From assembly GCA_000442125.1 (NCBI GenBank), contig KE546974.1:1302001-1366000 (forward strand): a stretch of 64,000 bases of DNA, given 5' to 3'. A program made the translations under genes and the position numbers. Below the pieces are notes generated by a model. The model was not told where the DNA came from. It saw nothing but the letters and a program-made list of their open reading frames with translations, and ran no database searches. Source of the stretch: Opeltia flavorubescens. Its lineage: Eukaryota; Ascomycota; Lecanoromycetes; Teloschistales; Teloschistaceae. Of this stretch, positions 24,646-36,038 are shown piece after piece (the stretch's first letter is position 1; each line of letters opens with the position of its first letter).

Positions 24646-25765
24646 TCAGTGGATCTTTCAAATAACATTTTTGGAAGAGATCCATGATGTTCGCATACAC
24701 CAGCTGATTCTGCCTGGTTACTTAATGATCAGGAGTACTTGAATTCTTAAGATTCTTTTACACCGTCTTCGTAATCGATCTTGCTATGTTTTAATCGTCC
24801 CAGAGCCATCCCAGATACGTGACATGTCTTGCTTGATATCTTTGTCCAGGTAGATATACTGATGAAGTCTCCCATGACCTTCGAAGCGAGGAAGGACTTA
24901 TGCACTAGTCCTTTAGTCCACTATCTGGAGATCATCGAAGGCAAGTAAAGCGTTGATGGTAACTTAAAAGGATACGCACAGTTGATGTCAAGAGTCTTGA
25001 TATTGTCCAGTTTCTGCTCGGCGCTACCTCCTATTTTAGTTAAATATTGTAGAAGTANCCTTCAAGGGGGACTGTAGAATATAGTGACTGCAGGCGGTCC
25101 ATTTGTCCAGAGTATTGTGCACCCGATTCCTACTTGCAACGGCACATCTTGTTTCGTCCCTACAAGTATCAGTGTCGATTATCATTCGGATGACACCAGT
25201 TCCATCCAGTATCCAGTATTCGGCATCCATCATGAACATTCTGCCCTTTCGCAGCGGCTGTACCTTGTGATTTCGCGGCTTTGATTTTGGCGAAATTGTG
25301 TGAAATCATAGAGGCATGGGAAGGGTTTCTTTTCCTTCTTCTCTAGTATAGCTTCTTTCGTTTATCTAGCAAGGCTTTGAACTTTTTTTTTGAGCCGACG
25401 TGTTAGACAGCTCAAAGCAATCTCATTGCGGGATAGGAATTTTGAGGCTGAAAAGATAATTAACAGAACCCCAATTTCAAGCTAGATTCGGTCGTCATAC
25501 CGTGCCCGTCTGCTTGCTTCCCTCTTCTTGGAGCCCTAGATCGAGATCTACAGATAGCTGTTCCTTTGCATTTTAGAGATTGAGAGCATTAGGCATCATG
25601 CAGTCAATAGTCTCAACCCTTTTCATCAACCACGCCGACCGCTGAAAAATCGCGGTCGTTCCATTTCTTCTGTTACTGCCGTTAAGCATCTGAGTCCTGC
25701 GGAATGTACCTTCCTTCCACGCAGTTTGGTCTAGTTTATATGATGGGTGAAGTTGGAAGCGGGCT

Positions 25766-26185
25766 TCAAAGGTGAGCTTGAATGTTTTCGACGTAGAGAT
25801 GAGGTTTAAATGGAGACTCGTATCCTGAAGATGTCGTAGAGTTTTCCTCCATGTCCGTGAAGTAGTAGTAAGCCTTGCCACTGGCTATGATACCAACCGG
25901 TATCCACCATCCCCGTTTCATACAGATCCTTGCTCGCTGATCAAGCGACACGCGCGTCGCTAAAGGTTTACCTTCTCTGTTAAACTCAGTGTCCTGTCGC
26001 TACATCCGGGCGTGAGGCTTGAACTTGACCGGGTCCATAAATACCCTTGCAACAGTGAGGTCGTTTAGCTGGCAGCCTCGTCTTGAGAAGTTGTCAAAAG
26101 GCATATTAGGGTCATATAAGATGGGACTGTCCATGGAATCCTCTTGGAAGCTACATACGTAAGGTAGATGCTCGGTTAGTAGCAT
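25766..26185 (-). pseudogene. 140-codon reading frame split by one TAG, possibly the N-terminal part of the copy-2 AAA gene
   Basis: Two open stretches, 26000-26185 and 25766-25951, lie in the same minus-strand frame; the only break is a TAG at 25998-26000, about 50 bp before the second stretch begins. The reading is protein-like, with an aromatic, positively charged pattern such as RGWWIPVGIIASGKAYYYF. It lies upstream of, and on the same strand as, the AAA+ relic at 23.9-24.6 kb. Fungal AAA proteins have long variable N-terminal regions, so one former gene of about 2.3 kb is possible but unproven. A CAG-to-TAG change would explain the stop. Confidence 0.35.
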
Positions 26186-29100
26186 GCCCGGACGCCAGTA
26201 ATGAAAGCAGTTCGTATGATGCTTAAGAAGTGCAAATTATTCGTCTTAATCGTATCTTCTCGGAAGTGGAATGAAGAGGGAAATGGGTGGGAGAGACATT
26301 GAAAGACTTTTGGGCACAGCTGTACACCAGATCTATCAGTCATTTTACCTGTGCGCAGCAGAGTCATCCGATGAAGAACCATCAATTCCAAAGATTGAGG
26401 AACAAAGGAGGAGGTGAGAGTGGCACAAGGATCGAGAACGTACCTCATTTATATACATGATTGTATTGAGAAAACCAGGATCTAGGTATGACTCGATGAG
26501 CTTATACTGATCGAGGACATCTTCCACATGCGAACTCTGTTTTAGGGTATATACTTCCATTGAAAACGTGTTTGCTTATAATAAGACTCTTCGTTCTTGT
26601 CGATTCAGCTAACTGAGTTGTTGGGATTTCCAATGACAAAACTTGGCCGTACACGAATACGTAGATTTCTCACATATTTGATGAGGAATCTTGTTCGTGT
26701 CGCGTGAGAATGAGCATCTTCGGAGAATTGCAAGAGGCTCCATGATCTAGAGAATTGTGAAGCATATTTCATGCATGCGAACTTTTCCAGGACTGCATAA
26801 CTCGTTGTCAAGCCATCGACGTGCCTGCCTTACGTCTGCTGGATCTTTCCTGTATGCTTGTTCACAATTTTTAAGTCTAGGGAGCCGTCAGCTTAGTGCT
26901 ATGTCAAAGAATTTGGTGTTTCATCTGTATAATCGGTGATCATTCCATTCTCCGTCATTCTGACCACCCTAATTCTTCAGTCGAATGTATATTGCTCCCG
27001 CTTTTGATTCTTGACAGCTGATCATCTCATAGTCTGTACACTGAACCCCATCATTCCCGCGCATGAGGTATTGAGTATTGTTATACTGAATATTTGGTGA
27101 TTGTAGTTGGAGTGGATTGTGAAACTCTTCAAGGTAATCCTGCAATTATTTGATTTACACTCCTATCCCTTGAAGCTGATGAAATTATACGCCAAGCATC
27201 AGAATTCAAGTTGTGGCCCCATATACTGCGAAAGTAGAATATTCTGGTTCCTTGTGTATGAGAGCTACAATCGTGACCTTCGGGCCATGGGTAAGTTGAG
27301 TGAAGGGGTGTTCCATTTGGTCCTATCTGCTCGAGCACAACAGAAGTTTCCTTTTCGGAGAAGCTCTTGATGACATATTCACTAGCTCATCCCAGGCGTT
27401 TTCCAAAAAGTCTTGGAGCAGAGATAGGATTCGATGTACAAAGATCTATCATTGTGGGCGATAAAACAAAACCAACGCATGCGAGTGAATCATGGGTTGT
27501 GTATTCTTGCTCGGCTTAGAAAACTAGACTTTGAAATAAAATAGAGCCTGGGGAGGTTTATAGCTATAAATTTCATCTCAATAAATTGGTTGAGGAATTA
27601 TTCCAGTATTTCTTAATCCCAATTGAAGTTATACATCACGAAGAGTTGAATTAGCGCTCCCTTGTTGTGATGGTCTGTGAGATTTGTCTCAATCACTGCG
27701 AGAGACCACTGTGAGACGATCAATATGTAGAGAGTCATCGGCAGAATCCGATCGAAAATGTGCATCGCAAGGAGTATTAGGTGATTCTTCCCATGTTATA
27801 GGTCATTTCCAAGTCCATATTGAGCGCACACTCGTACCTTTTATGTAATCGAAGTCGATGTAGCATGAAAATGTATGCGAGGCCTGTAGTGTGGGTCAGG
27901 ATCATTTTCGTCATTCTGTAGCACCATTGCATCTTGCCCCGATCGGGAGGTCCAGGTATGTCTCGATAATCCAATTTCGTGATGTGCGCTTGGTTCTGGT
28001 GATGGAACAGTGCCTCGAAGATTTTCCATATAACGACATGTGAACAAATTTGACTCGATGAACGATTGAATGATATCAAATATGGATCTGTCGAAACGTT
28101 CGATACCACAAGGTTCGGAGGACAACACATGAGGAGTGTATAGGAAACAACGGTAATGGAAATGGAAATCTGGGAAGTGAACATTTGAATAGCGATCGAT
28201 TCCCAAAGTCAACTGATGGAATGGAAGATGAAAATGCACCACTTCTGAAATTGGCTCTGGCGTTGCAGTTGAGTATCTTCATAAGAAATATCTGGATGGG
28301 TATCCCCTTCTTGGACCCGTTCTCATCATACAATTCTTTCGCATCCTTTTTGGAATCAATTTTTCTTTCTTGTGTGTGTCTATAGTCCCAAGCATCAGGA
28401 AATTGTTCCCTCCATTTTGTCTGTCAGCGTAAGGTAATACTCTATCTTAGACACCGCGCAGAGGATGTAAACCGAGAATATAGGTACTATGCAGACGAAC
28501 CGAGACTGTCAAAGTATTGTAATATGAAATAAGAATTTAGAGCCACTCGTTGGGGTACCTTGTCCTTCTCTGCACTTGACTTATGAGCATTGCGGAATCG
28601 TTTTTTCCAGTCCAATTTCTCCACTTCCTCAAATTCTGGCACGGTTGGTATTTGGTTGTAAAACTTGACCAATCTTGCTCGAGCATCGGGGAGAATTCGA
28701 ACTTCGAACCTATGGACTTGAGTTCTTCTCTAATCATTTCGATGATACAAAAGGTAAATGCGTTTCAATAACATATTTTTTTTCCCTTGGATTATTGTTT
28801 GCGGCAGTGGCAGCCACGTGGAGTAGGTAGTTGAGCCCATATGTTTGAATCTTGGCACGTCGTAATGAGCGAAATTAGTCAGGGCCCAGAGTATGCTACG
28901 GCCCAGTAGCAGATCTTTGAGCCACCTATCATTGGCATTTGCTTTTACTTCTATACATGAGTATCCTTATTGCACTTCGCGTTTTGTTGATCTGCGGCCC
29001 CCCTTAGCCAAAGTAGAAACGCCTTTTCCAGAGTTTGGAATCCGTTGATGCATACACGAGGCCGGCCGTAGGCCCCTAGATCAAGACCATGTCGATGCGT

Positions 29101-29368
29101 CTCGAGCCTTGTTTGCTATTGATATCAAACACTTACGCTTTAAGTGTAAGCATAAGGCTTGAAATACAAGTCAGCAGAGGTAAATCTCTGATATGCGAAT
29201 CCATTTGTAACTATGAAGAAAACGTTCAGAACCAACAGTGACGAAAAAGCTGGAAAAGACAATGGCCTATAATGGGAAGCAAAAGACACTTATTCAGGTG
29301 ATAGAAAATAGGAAGAAGCAGCCGTAGTTCACCTTTCTTCTTTCACCAGAAGCTTCAAGACGAGATAA

Positions 29369-29563
29369 TTAATTATCAGTATTAGTATGCCATGTTGAAG
29401 CATCGTTCTTTTTGAATGATGTCGAACACCACGCATCGTGTCTTCGCGTTGGCCTCTTAGATAGGGAAATGGTCGGAATATGTAAGATATTGGCCTGGCC
29501 AATGGAGAAGTGAGCGAGGATCTCTTTCTGAAATTTCTCCAGATGGATCGGTTGCAGGCTCAA
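29369..29563 (-). pseudogene. possible third AAA+ relic (Walker-B region)
   Basis: A 64-codon frame contains LEKFQKEILAHFSIGQANIL, then LSKRPTRRHDA. The spacing matches the segment that leads into Walker B and the xFLxKR motif of orphan fungal AAA ATPases, with the acidic DEAD residues lost. In the adjacent frame the next residues read like the following helix and strand. A frameshift would be needed, and the resemblance is weak. Confidence 0.3.
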
Positions 29564-30694
29564 TCAGTAATTAGATGTTCCTACTTATGAAGATTTCTCC
29601 ACCTGAAACTCATTTATCCTCGGTATTTCACATCATTCATGTGCCTTGTTTTTCTTTTCATTATTCAACCATACGTTCAATCCAAGGTCTTCTTATCTTG
29701 CGGATGTTTGAGGCAACAACGTGCAGAGGTTTTCCGACTGGGAAGGCTCTTCACCCGTGTGATGAGACGTCTTGGCCACATCCTCGACCCCAGAACCAGT
29801 TTCAGTGACAAGGAAAAGAAGACATAAACGCACTTCCAGTATATCGATGTAACTATCAGTCACTCATAGTATGGAAAAGATAAGAAAACACCATCAAACA
29901 ACCGGAATGAGAGGGAAATCGTTTCAACATGAGAATATCGAATCAAGATTTCTTTCCAGCTTTGTCGGATCAAGATTGAAAGGTTTAGAAAAGATGGCTG
30001 AAATATAGAATGATTGGTGGAAAGAGAAGACACAAGAAGCTAGAAATGAATGTAAGAATTGTATAGACTATTATGAAATTCATAATTCGTGATGACTACA
30101 AGTCGTGCAAAAGTTCTGTCATACCGCATGTAAGTTCGTAAGTCTGGCAGATGAGTTAGACTAGACGCGAAAAGAGACATGGATACATCCAGCTTGGTTA
30201 CAATATACGTCGATCAAATGGAAGAAGTCTTACCAGGAATTCGATAATTTAAATAAATATTGTAATAACTATTACCACTATTGACATAGGTGTAAATTGT
30301 CATTGCATCGGCTATGTGGCTTGATATCGATGAGAAAACGATGATATGATTGCTCTGGGCATGTTGTTAGGAGAGAATTTCCAGAGGCTTCACCTTCAGA
30401 CAGACGCACCATATGATATATGAGGAAGTACTCTCAAGAAGGATGCCCAGAACGGAGAACGAAAGAGAGAGATAGAATAATTTTGGACCAATACCGATAT
30501 TTCCTGAACGTCTTCGCTTGTCTCCTATAGACTTCAACCAGCAAATACCAATGATCATAAGGATTAGAAGAATGTGGGATGACTTCTGCTCGCTGACCTA
30601 TCCTGGGTGAGGAATATCGACTACCGCCCTCCACTCTATACCTGATCGAAGGGTTTCCCCACGGACATTTGAATTGTTTAGGTACGGCACCTCA

Positions 30695-31543
30695 CTACAT
30701 ATCATGATCCTGATCATAGCCATACCAATGCTCATCACTAAAGCGCTTTCGATGCATATCCATCCTATAACTATCGGGTTTTGGCTGCATGATGCGTTCG
30801 CGTAACCATGGTCCGATTGCTTTCTCATGGTTGACGTCTACATAACGCCATTTCCCAGGTTTGTCGACTATCCTATCATCGTCGTCAGAGCCTGAAGCAA
30901 AGATCTCATCCTCATATGGGGTTGGTGTCCCGTTCCCAGTCCAAACTCGATCTCTCCCGGCAATCCTTAGGTGTTTGATTCCACGCAGAGCGCCCAATCG
31001 TTCAAACTTCTTGCTCGGTACAAATCGAAGGGGAAACCAGGGCCCCCTATCAGGGAAAATGATTGTAAGAACTTCGAGCTGCGTCAAGCTGCACAGCGTT
31101 CCGAAACCAGTATCAGTATCAATGTCACACACCAGCGTCACGTTCTTGATCGAATGGAAACGCTGGGAGCTCATAAATCTTTTGAATTCGTAAATATGGA
31201 AGTTGTCAGGGAAGATGATGGAATTCACGGCAAAATAGACCGGCATAGCCTCCTCATTGATTTTCTTGCACGTGAGTAGAAGGTCCAAAACGGTACGAGG
31301 TGCCTCGTGTACGGTGTAATCAGCCTTGTCGAAAGGATTGACGCAAAGGAGCTTGCCCTTGTGCATACCATGATAATTCATTGCGCAAAGAGAGATATGG
31401 TGGTTGAAAAAGGCAAGATTAGTCTGGCTGACTAGCTTTACGGGTTTCTGAATCTGAAGGACGTGCTGATAGACGAATATTCGTATCTCAGCAGGGAGCT
31501 TCGATAGGTTGCCAACTTCGGTCTTTGGCGAAGCAGAGGCCAT
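30695..31543 (-). CDS. 2EXR domain-containing protein (F-box-like fungal family)
   Basis: An intronless frame of 282 codons from the ATG at 31543; an in-frame ATG at 31615 would add 24 residues. Residues about 11-28 read LSKLPAEIRIFVYQHVL, the hallmark 2EXR motif (Leu-Pro-x-Glu-Ile-Arg) of a family greatly expanded in filamentous ascomycetes. A second conserved stretch, LLLTCKKINEEAMPVYF, follows near residue 90. The C-terminal third is acidic, then rich in His, Tyr and Asp. The function of the family is unknown; its N-terminus resembles an F-box, so roles in protein turnover have been suggested. I prefer the downstream start because family members usually begin about ten residues before the motif. 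Confidence 0.7.
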   Translation of the reverse strand: MASASPKTEVGNLSKLPAEIRIFVYQHVLQIQKPVKLVSQTNLAFFNHHISLCAMNYHGMHKGKLLCVNPFDKADYTVHEAPRTVLDLLLTCKKINEEAMPVYFAVNSIIFPDNFHIYEFKRFMSSQRFHSIKNVTLVCDIDTDTGFGTLCSLTQLEVLTIIFPDRGPWFPLRFVPSKKFERLGALRGIKHLRIAGRDRVWTGNGTPTPYEDEIFASGSDDDDRIVDKPGKWRYVDVNHEKAIGPWLRERIMQPKPDSYRMDMHRKRFSDEHWYGYDQDHDM

Positions 31544-31615
31544 AGGTGCGAGAAACGTCAATTGGATTGAATAGGCGGAAATGCTGCCGACCTGATCAGG
31601 AAACCGCTTTACCAT

Positions 31616-31984
31616 TATATATTGATACAGGGACACACACACAATGAATCTGATGCGAAGCGCTCCGCTGGTTCTTTAGCCGTAGGTGATGATGTCTTGC
31701 CGTGGAGTTTGAAATACGATGGAAGTACGATTCGATGCTGAAAAGGGGAAATGTGGACCAAAGGAACGGTAAAGAGATGTATAGTAAACGATGCTGAGGG
31801 TCTGAGAGCGATCTGCGGAATCAGAGTGTGGATTTTGCTTCGGTGGATGATCTTGGCATACACACCTCGCTTACGAAACCTATTGAAAGTGAGCCTTCAC
31901 ACTTCATACGCTGACCTCACATCTCGATGAAAGAAGGCCTAAACAATACAACATACCTATATAGAAGATATGTCTATACGTGTA
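31616..31984. other. spacer between the 2EXR gene and the broken gene
   Basis: This holds the presumed promoter and leader of the minus-strand 2EXR gene. A short CA run lies at about 31632-31643. No gene or regulatory motif is recognised. Confidence 0.4.
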
Positions 31985-33010
31985 TCACCCAACCCTTCTT
32001 CGCTCCCACGAATTCTCCAATGTTTGGTTGAGATCACTGTGCCTCTCATTCCCACATCCTTGAACGTCGTAAGTTCTGGCCTCACCTTGTGATGCGCCAC
32101 AATGGATGGTCAGGGAGGAAGACAATGTGTAGATTCGCAATTCACCCTGGCCAATCTTAGCCACTTCATCGTAATCTCGAACTTGAATGTCTGGACCAAA
32201 GTCCATTACATCTTCGTCTTTGCCAATCTCTCGATCGAGCCTCTAGATGCCGGCAGCGAAGTTTTGCTGGCTGGCTTCCTTGGAGTAGTGTTTACGGCAT
32301 TGGGCGGAGAGTTCGCTTATGATTTTGGATTTCGCTACCCCTTGGCTCGCTGATTGGATGGGGACTACGGTTTGTCAGACGCATTTCCTTGAAAGCTTCC
32401 ATTTGAATTACCCATGGTATTGTACCTTCTTGTCCTGTTGTGCTACTGGGGTACAGGACAGCATTTTCTTCTTTCTCAGCTTCAACTTCTTACCCTGGAC
32501 TTCGTGCTTGACCTAGGCTACCCAGGCCTCAAGATCTCCATCACCAGAGGCACCATCATCGCAGGGGTTGGGAGCCTTCACGGTCTTACGCTCATCTGTG
32601 GACTCGGCTGAGCTGCTGTCTCTGGGTAGTGAAGATCCACCTTGACCGACAATGGTGATTTTGTGTGACTGCTCGATAGGAAGGTTGGCTTCCCATATAC
32701 CTTTCAAAAGATCATCGGCGCTATTTTTGAGGATTATACGAGCAATCGAACGTCGTGTACGTTTTCGTACCCGTGAATGATAGAGTATTGTCTTTTCCAA
32801 TCAGACAAATAATTGCCATTGAGCTGAGCTGTGGTGAACACGAGTCTAAGGCTGAGTTTTTGTCCTTCGTAGTTCAATATCCGACAGTGCGAGCGTAGAA
32901 CGTTCAAGAATCCGAATTCCTGGCCGCTGGCTTAGCGGCATGTGTGACGGTCTCAGGATCGGTGGAGGTTGTATCTTGCGAAATTTGGTGGAAGCTGGCC
33001 ATTGACTCAT
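31985..33010 (-). pseudogene. broken protein-coding gene with frameshifts and several stops
   Basis: The minus strand carries a protein-like reading in three consecutive frames. It starts near an ATG at about 33003 (MASFHQISQDTTSTDPETVT). It shifts frame near 32900 to a stretch with RSHCRILNYEGQKLSLRLVF, then shifts again near 32725 to one reading ADDLLKGIWEANLPIEQSHK. This last frame continues to 31985 but is interrupted by four stops (between about 32516 and 32250). They are TAG, TAA, TGA and TAG, each one C-to-T change from CAG, CAA or CGA. Between stops the reading is still protein-like, e.g. IGQGELRIYTLSSSLTIHCG. It may be related to the fungal 2EXR or DUF7730-type families, like its neighbour, but I cannot confirm that. 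Unrecognised introns could hide some breaks; four stops plus two shifts make an intact gene unlikely. Confidence 0.65.
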
Positions 33011-34035
33011 TGGGATTGCCACCGAGATGCAGACTCTTGCACTTGCGATAGTGATGTATATGGTGGCATACTCGAAAAAAAAATGAAATGCTACAATAAA
33101 AAACCACTTATCCCATCCCGGGCTATGGCACTAAAACCAGGGGTGAAGCCGTGGTAACGATGCGGTGCCAAGCTTTTGAGTGCCATTTGTGGCCAGGGAT
33201 GGGATAGCTCGAATATCACCCAAAGCTACATAGCAATATACGAACGCTATTTAGAATTGACAGAAAGCTCACAGATTTCACAGCGCTATGCAGAGAAAGT
33301 AGGAGCCCAGACGGACATACAGACCAAACATGAGGAAAAGAAGAGCCAGAACATCTCGCAATAGTGCGTCGAGTCGAGCGGCAGAACTATCTGGTTGATG
33401 GAGGTCACACAAAGTTCGGAAAGAGAACCAGTAGCTGCATGCGGTGGTGGAGTTGAGATACATGATGCCGATGTGGTTACCCATGATAGTACACAAAAGA
33501 GATTGAGCACTGAAAGTCTGTCTTTGAAATTGTTCGTTCTTTCAAATGTGCATTTTCGCTTCGAACGGGAGCATTTTAAAAGCATTGAATCGGCTACACT
33601 CACCCTCTAGGACTAGTTATGCAACATCAAAGTATTTCTTTCCCAACCTCTCACCCGTGGATGCTTCACCAGTACTGCTGTCGATGGGTCAGACGGTTTG
33701 TCAACGCGTTGAGGGATGGCCGCGATGGTCATCGAGGAGAGCCTGTGATCGGAAGTTTGACTCTGTACATAAAGATGACGGAAGGCTGGTCGACAGGTGG
33801 ACGAATGGTCAAAATTCAGAGAAGAGATGCGGAAGACGAGAAAATTTGTGGAAACCGTAAATGAAGAAGCAGCATATGTGCAAACCTAGAATTTGAATAT
33901 GCGCTTGCATACCCTAAATACAGCATGAAGACTTTCCCAAATTGTCTTTACAAGTCCGCCTATGTCCCAAATTTACCTCCGCATACTGCGCAAGCCTACC
34001 TGTACAACGTACCCTCCTACATGATCCTCAACCTT
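33011..34035. other. spacer with no recognised gene
   Basis: Short frames occur on both strands (for example plus 33619-33864 and minus 33286-33603), but none has a recognisable domain or clear continuation. The right end holds the 3' flank of the minus-strand 414-residue gene. Confidence 0.5.
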
Positions 34036-35280
34036 CTATCCCTCCGTCACAACGACATATTCGTCCTCCGTCACCCTCTTCCTCTCATAAGCTTCCGAAC
34101 TCTCCACAAAATACTGACTATCCAGTCTCTCCGGGGCCTCACACATATCCTCCCCCTCCATCATCCAATGACACCTCCACCAGCAAAACCCCCTAAAAAC
34201 CATCACCACCCACGCCTCCCTCAGAGCTTCCCTCGATACGTTCGTCCAACCCCTAGCTTCCATCTCCTCAACCACAAGTTCCAAGTAATCCCAGTACAAA
34301 TGCATGCCTTCGGCGATATAATCCCGCAAGCCATGATGTTCCCTTGCCGTACCCGCTCGCATGCCGTTCCAAGCCTGATGCCAAAAATTCACCGCGTTCT
34401 TGAGATGTGCGGCCATGAGGTCTTGGTAGAAGTTCTTGCCGTAAGAGGTGATGAGGGAATAAAGGTATGTGGTGCAGTGATCCCATGCATCGTGGCAGGA
34501 ATCTAGGAATTCCATGGAGCGATTATTGACCTGACTGTTCGCAAGTACTTCGTCTTCCCATTCAGGATACGCCTGCATCAATTCATAATACTTCGCGTGT
34601 ACCCAGAGGATCATTCCTGGTACGGGCAGGTTTGGAGATTCGGTGTATTGTGGCGAGGCGATCAGCTCGTCGAGACGGTGGCGGAAGATGATGAAGCCTT
34701 CTTTGTGAGTGAGTAGACCGGTGCTGTATTCTGCAGGGATGGGGAGGCGTATAATGGTGCTGTTGCGGTGACGGAGCATCGGTGCTGCAAGGGGTATGAT
34801 GTCTGAGAAGCCGAAAATGCATTTCGGCTCAAAAGACGGATGACGGTTGTCTCGAATCTTCTTGCTCGCGGAGCCGGTGGGGTCAAGGGAATGCATAGTG
34901 GAGTACACCTCTTCTATGGTTCCCATACGGTAGTCCGGGAGGTGGAAAAGCCGGTAGCCTGGGAGGATGCCGAAGAACAATTTGTCGACGAGGGGAGAGG
35001 GGATGTAGACTTCGTTGGAGACTTGAGATTCAGAGGGAGGAAGGGAGATGATTTCGAAATCGAGGCGTGGTTGTTGAGGCTGAGGCCGTAGGATATAGCC
35101 ATTCCCTTCAGCCAGGAAAACGCCGTGTTCAGGTCGGAAGACCGACCATGTCATGCCTTGTCGAAGGGCGTGAATGGCGAGTTCAGTGATGTTCTCCGCC
35201 ATGAAGTGTGGGTCTCCGCGCTTGATCACGTTGATAGATGCATCAGAGGTACTCCCTCCAGTGGCCACTTCTGAAAACAT
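34036..35280 (-). CDS. 414-residue fungal protein of unknown function
   Basis: A single uninterrupted frame of 414 codons, starting at ATG 35280. I recognise no domain and see no signal peptide or membrane helix. The N-terminal half is strand-like, with HGVFLAEGNGYIL and a PLPVPGM-type segment. The C-terminal half is mostly helical and unusually rich in Trp, Tyr and His (about 265-385: repeated W-x-x pairs such as CWWRCHWMMEG), and ends in an acidic tail. The strong length, good start context and coding-like third-position pattern argue for a real gene. It faces the RRT8-like gene divergently across 758 bp. A lineage-restricted ascomycete protein is the most I can say. Confidence 0.65.
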   Translation of the reverse strand: MFSEVATGGSTSDASINVIKRGDPHFMAENITELAIHALRQGMTWSVFRPEHGVFLAEGNGYILRPQPQQPRLDFEIISLPPSESQVSNEVYIPSPLVDKLFFGILPGYRLFHLPDYRMGTIEEVYSTMHSLDPTGSASKKIRDNRHPSFEPKCIFGFSDIIPLAAPMLRHRNSTIIRLPIPAEYSTGLLTHKEGFIIFRHRLDELIASPQYTESPNLPVPGMILWVHAKYYELMQAYPEWEDEVLANSQVNNRSMEFLDSCHDAWDHCTTYLYSLITSYGKNFYQDLMAAHLKNAVNFWHQAWNGMRAGTAREHHGLRDYIAEGMHLYWDYLELVVEEMEARGWTNVSREALREAWVVMVFRGFCWWRCHWMMEGEDMCEAPERLDSQYFVESSEAYERKRVTEDEYVVVTEG

Positions 35281-36038
35281 TTGTCGATGTGTGCAAGGTA
35301 GTTGTCGGAATTTCTGAGGGTCAAATTACTAGAGAAGAATGTGATATGGACAGGAGACTTGGTGGAAAGAATCACAGAGAATACTCATAGTGGTTGGTTT
35401 GGCCTGTGACCCACATACTGCAGCCGTGAAGTCACGCTAGCGGGTGTGCAACAGCATCGTTACATAATTGTGTAACGCTTCCTTTCTCGGGATTTATATC
35501 ATTCATCGACTAGGCCATAGTATTGCTCTATGAGACACTGGTGATGCGTTCATACCGTACAGATAGAGACTCATATGGCATGTACCATGACTCACGGACA
35601 GAAAAAGTAAAGATTGAAGTTTGGCCCTACTTACAAGATATGGATTATTTACCTTCTTGCATACTGTATGGCAGTTTGAATTGATAGATGAAACCCCCGC
35701 AGGACCTTTCTCCATCACCCGAGACCTATATCATAAGCATCAATCCTATGTAACAAGCAAGGCGTTCCTTATAGCGCTCAGTCATGAATTAACTCCCTTT
35801 TCTTAAATCGATCCAGCTGCCCGCCAATGGCCGACGGTAATTGAAGACAGGCAATTGGGCAACACGATCGTGGATGACATCGCCAGCGGAGAGGCCAATA
35901 TGTATTGTGCTGACTAAGCGTGTAGGACCCTGACGTCGTTCCTCGATGTCATGGCAGGCGCCTTGATGTTTGTTCCAACCATGACCAGTATTCGCAACAA
36001 GCAAGCTTTTCCTCGGAAATTTCTCTGCCCATATCAAC
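35281..36038. other. divergent intergenic region
   Basis: The region separates the minus-strand 414-residue gene from the plus-strand RRT8-like gene and should carry both promoters. I see no clear TATA box or known binding site and no further gene. Confidence 0.4.

Larger units (their letters stand above)
14050..30694. other. gene-poor tract with decayed minus-strand genes
   Basis: Nothing here forms an intact gene. Short disrupted frames dominate, and the more protein-like ones are mostly on the minus strand; the clearest are annotated separately (about 15.0-15.4, 17.4-17.9, 19.2-20.3, 21.1-21.3, 23.9-24.6, 25.8-26.2 and 29.4 kb). Two unresolved bases occur, at 15978 and 25058. I recognise no transposase, reverse transcriptase, terminal repeat or tRNA. 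Confidence 0.6.

Noticed and set aside
27129-27338. Minus-strand frame with a GPNGTP segment, considered as another Walker A
   Set aside because: The Lys-Thr is absent and the flanking residues do not match the two AAA copies; the resemblance is too weak.
1-30694. Search for transposons, CRISPR arrays, tRNA and rRNA genes
   Set aside because: No terminal repeats, transposase or reverse-transcriptase motifs, spaced direct repeats or tRNA box A/B pair could be recognised by eye.
33925-34506. 193-codon plus-strand frame
   Set aside because: It is the antisense shadow of the 3' half of the 414-residue minus-strand gene, which has the cleaner coding pattern.
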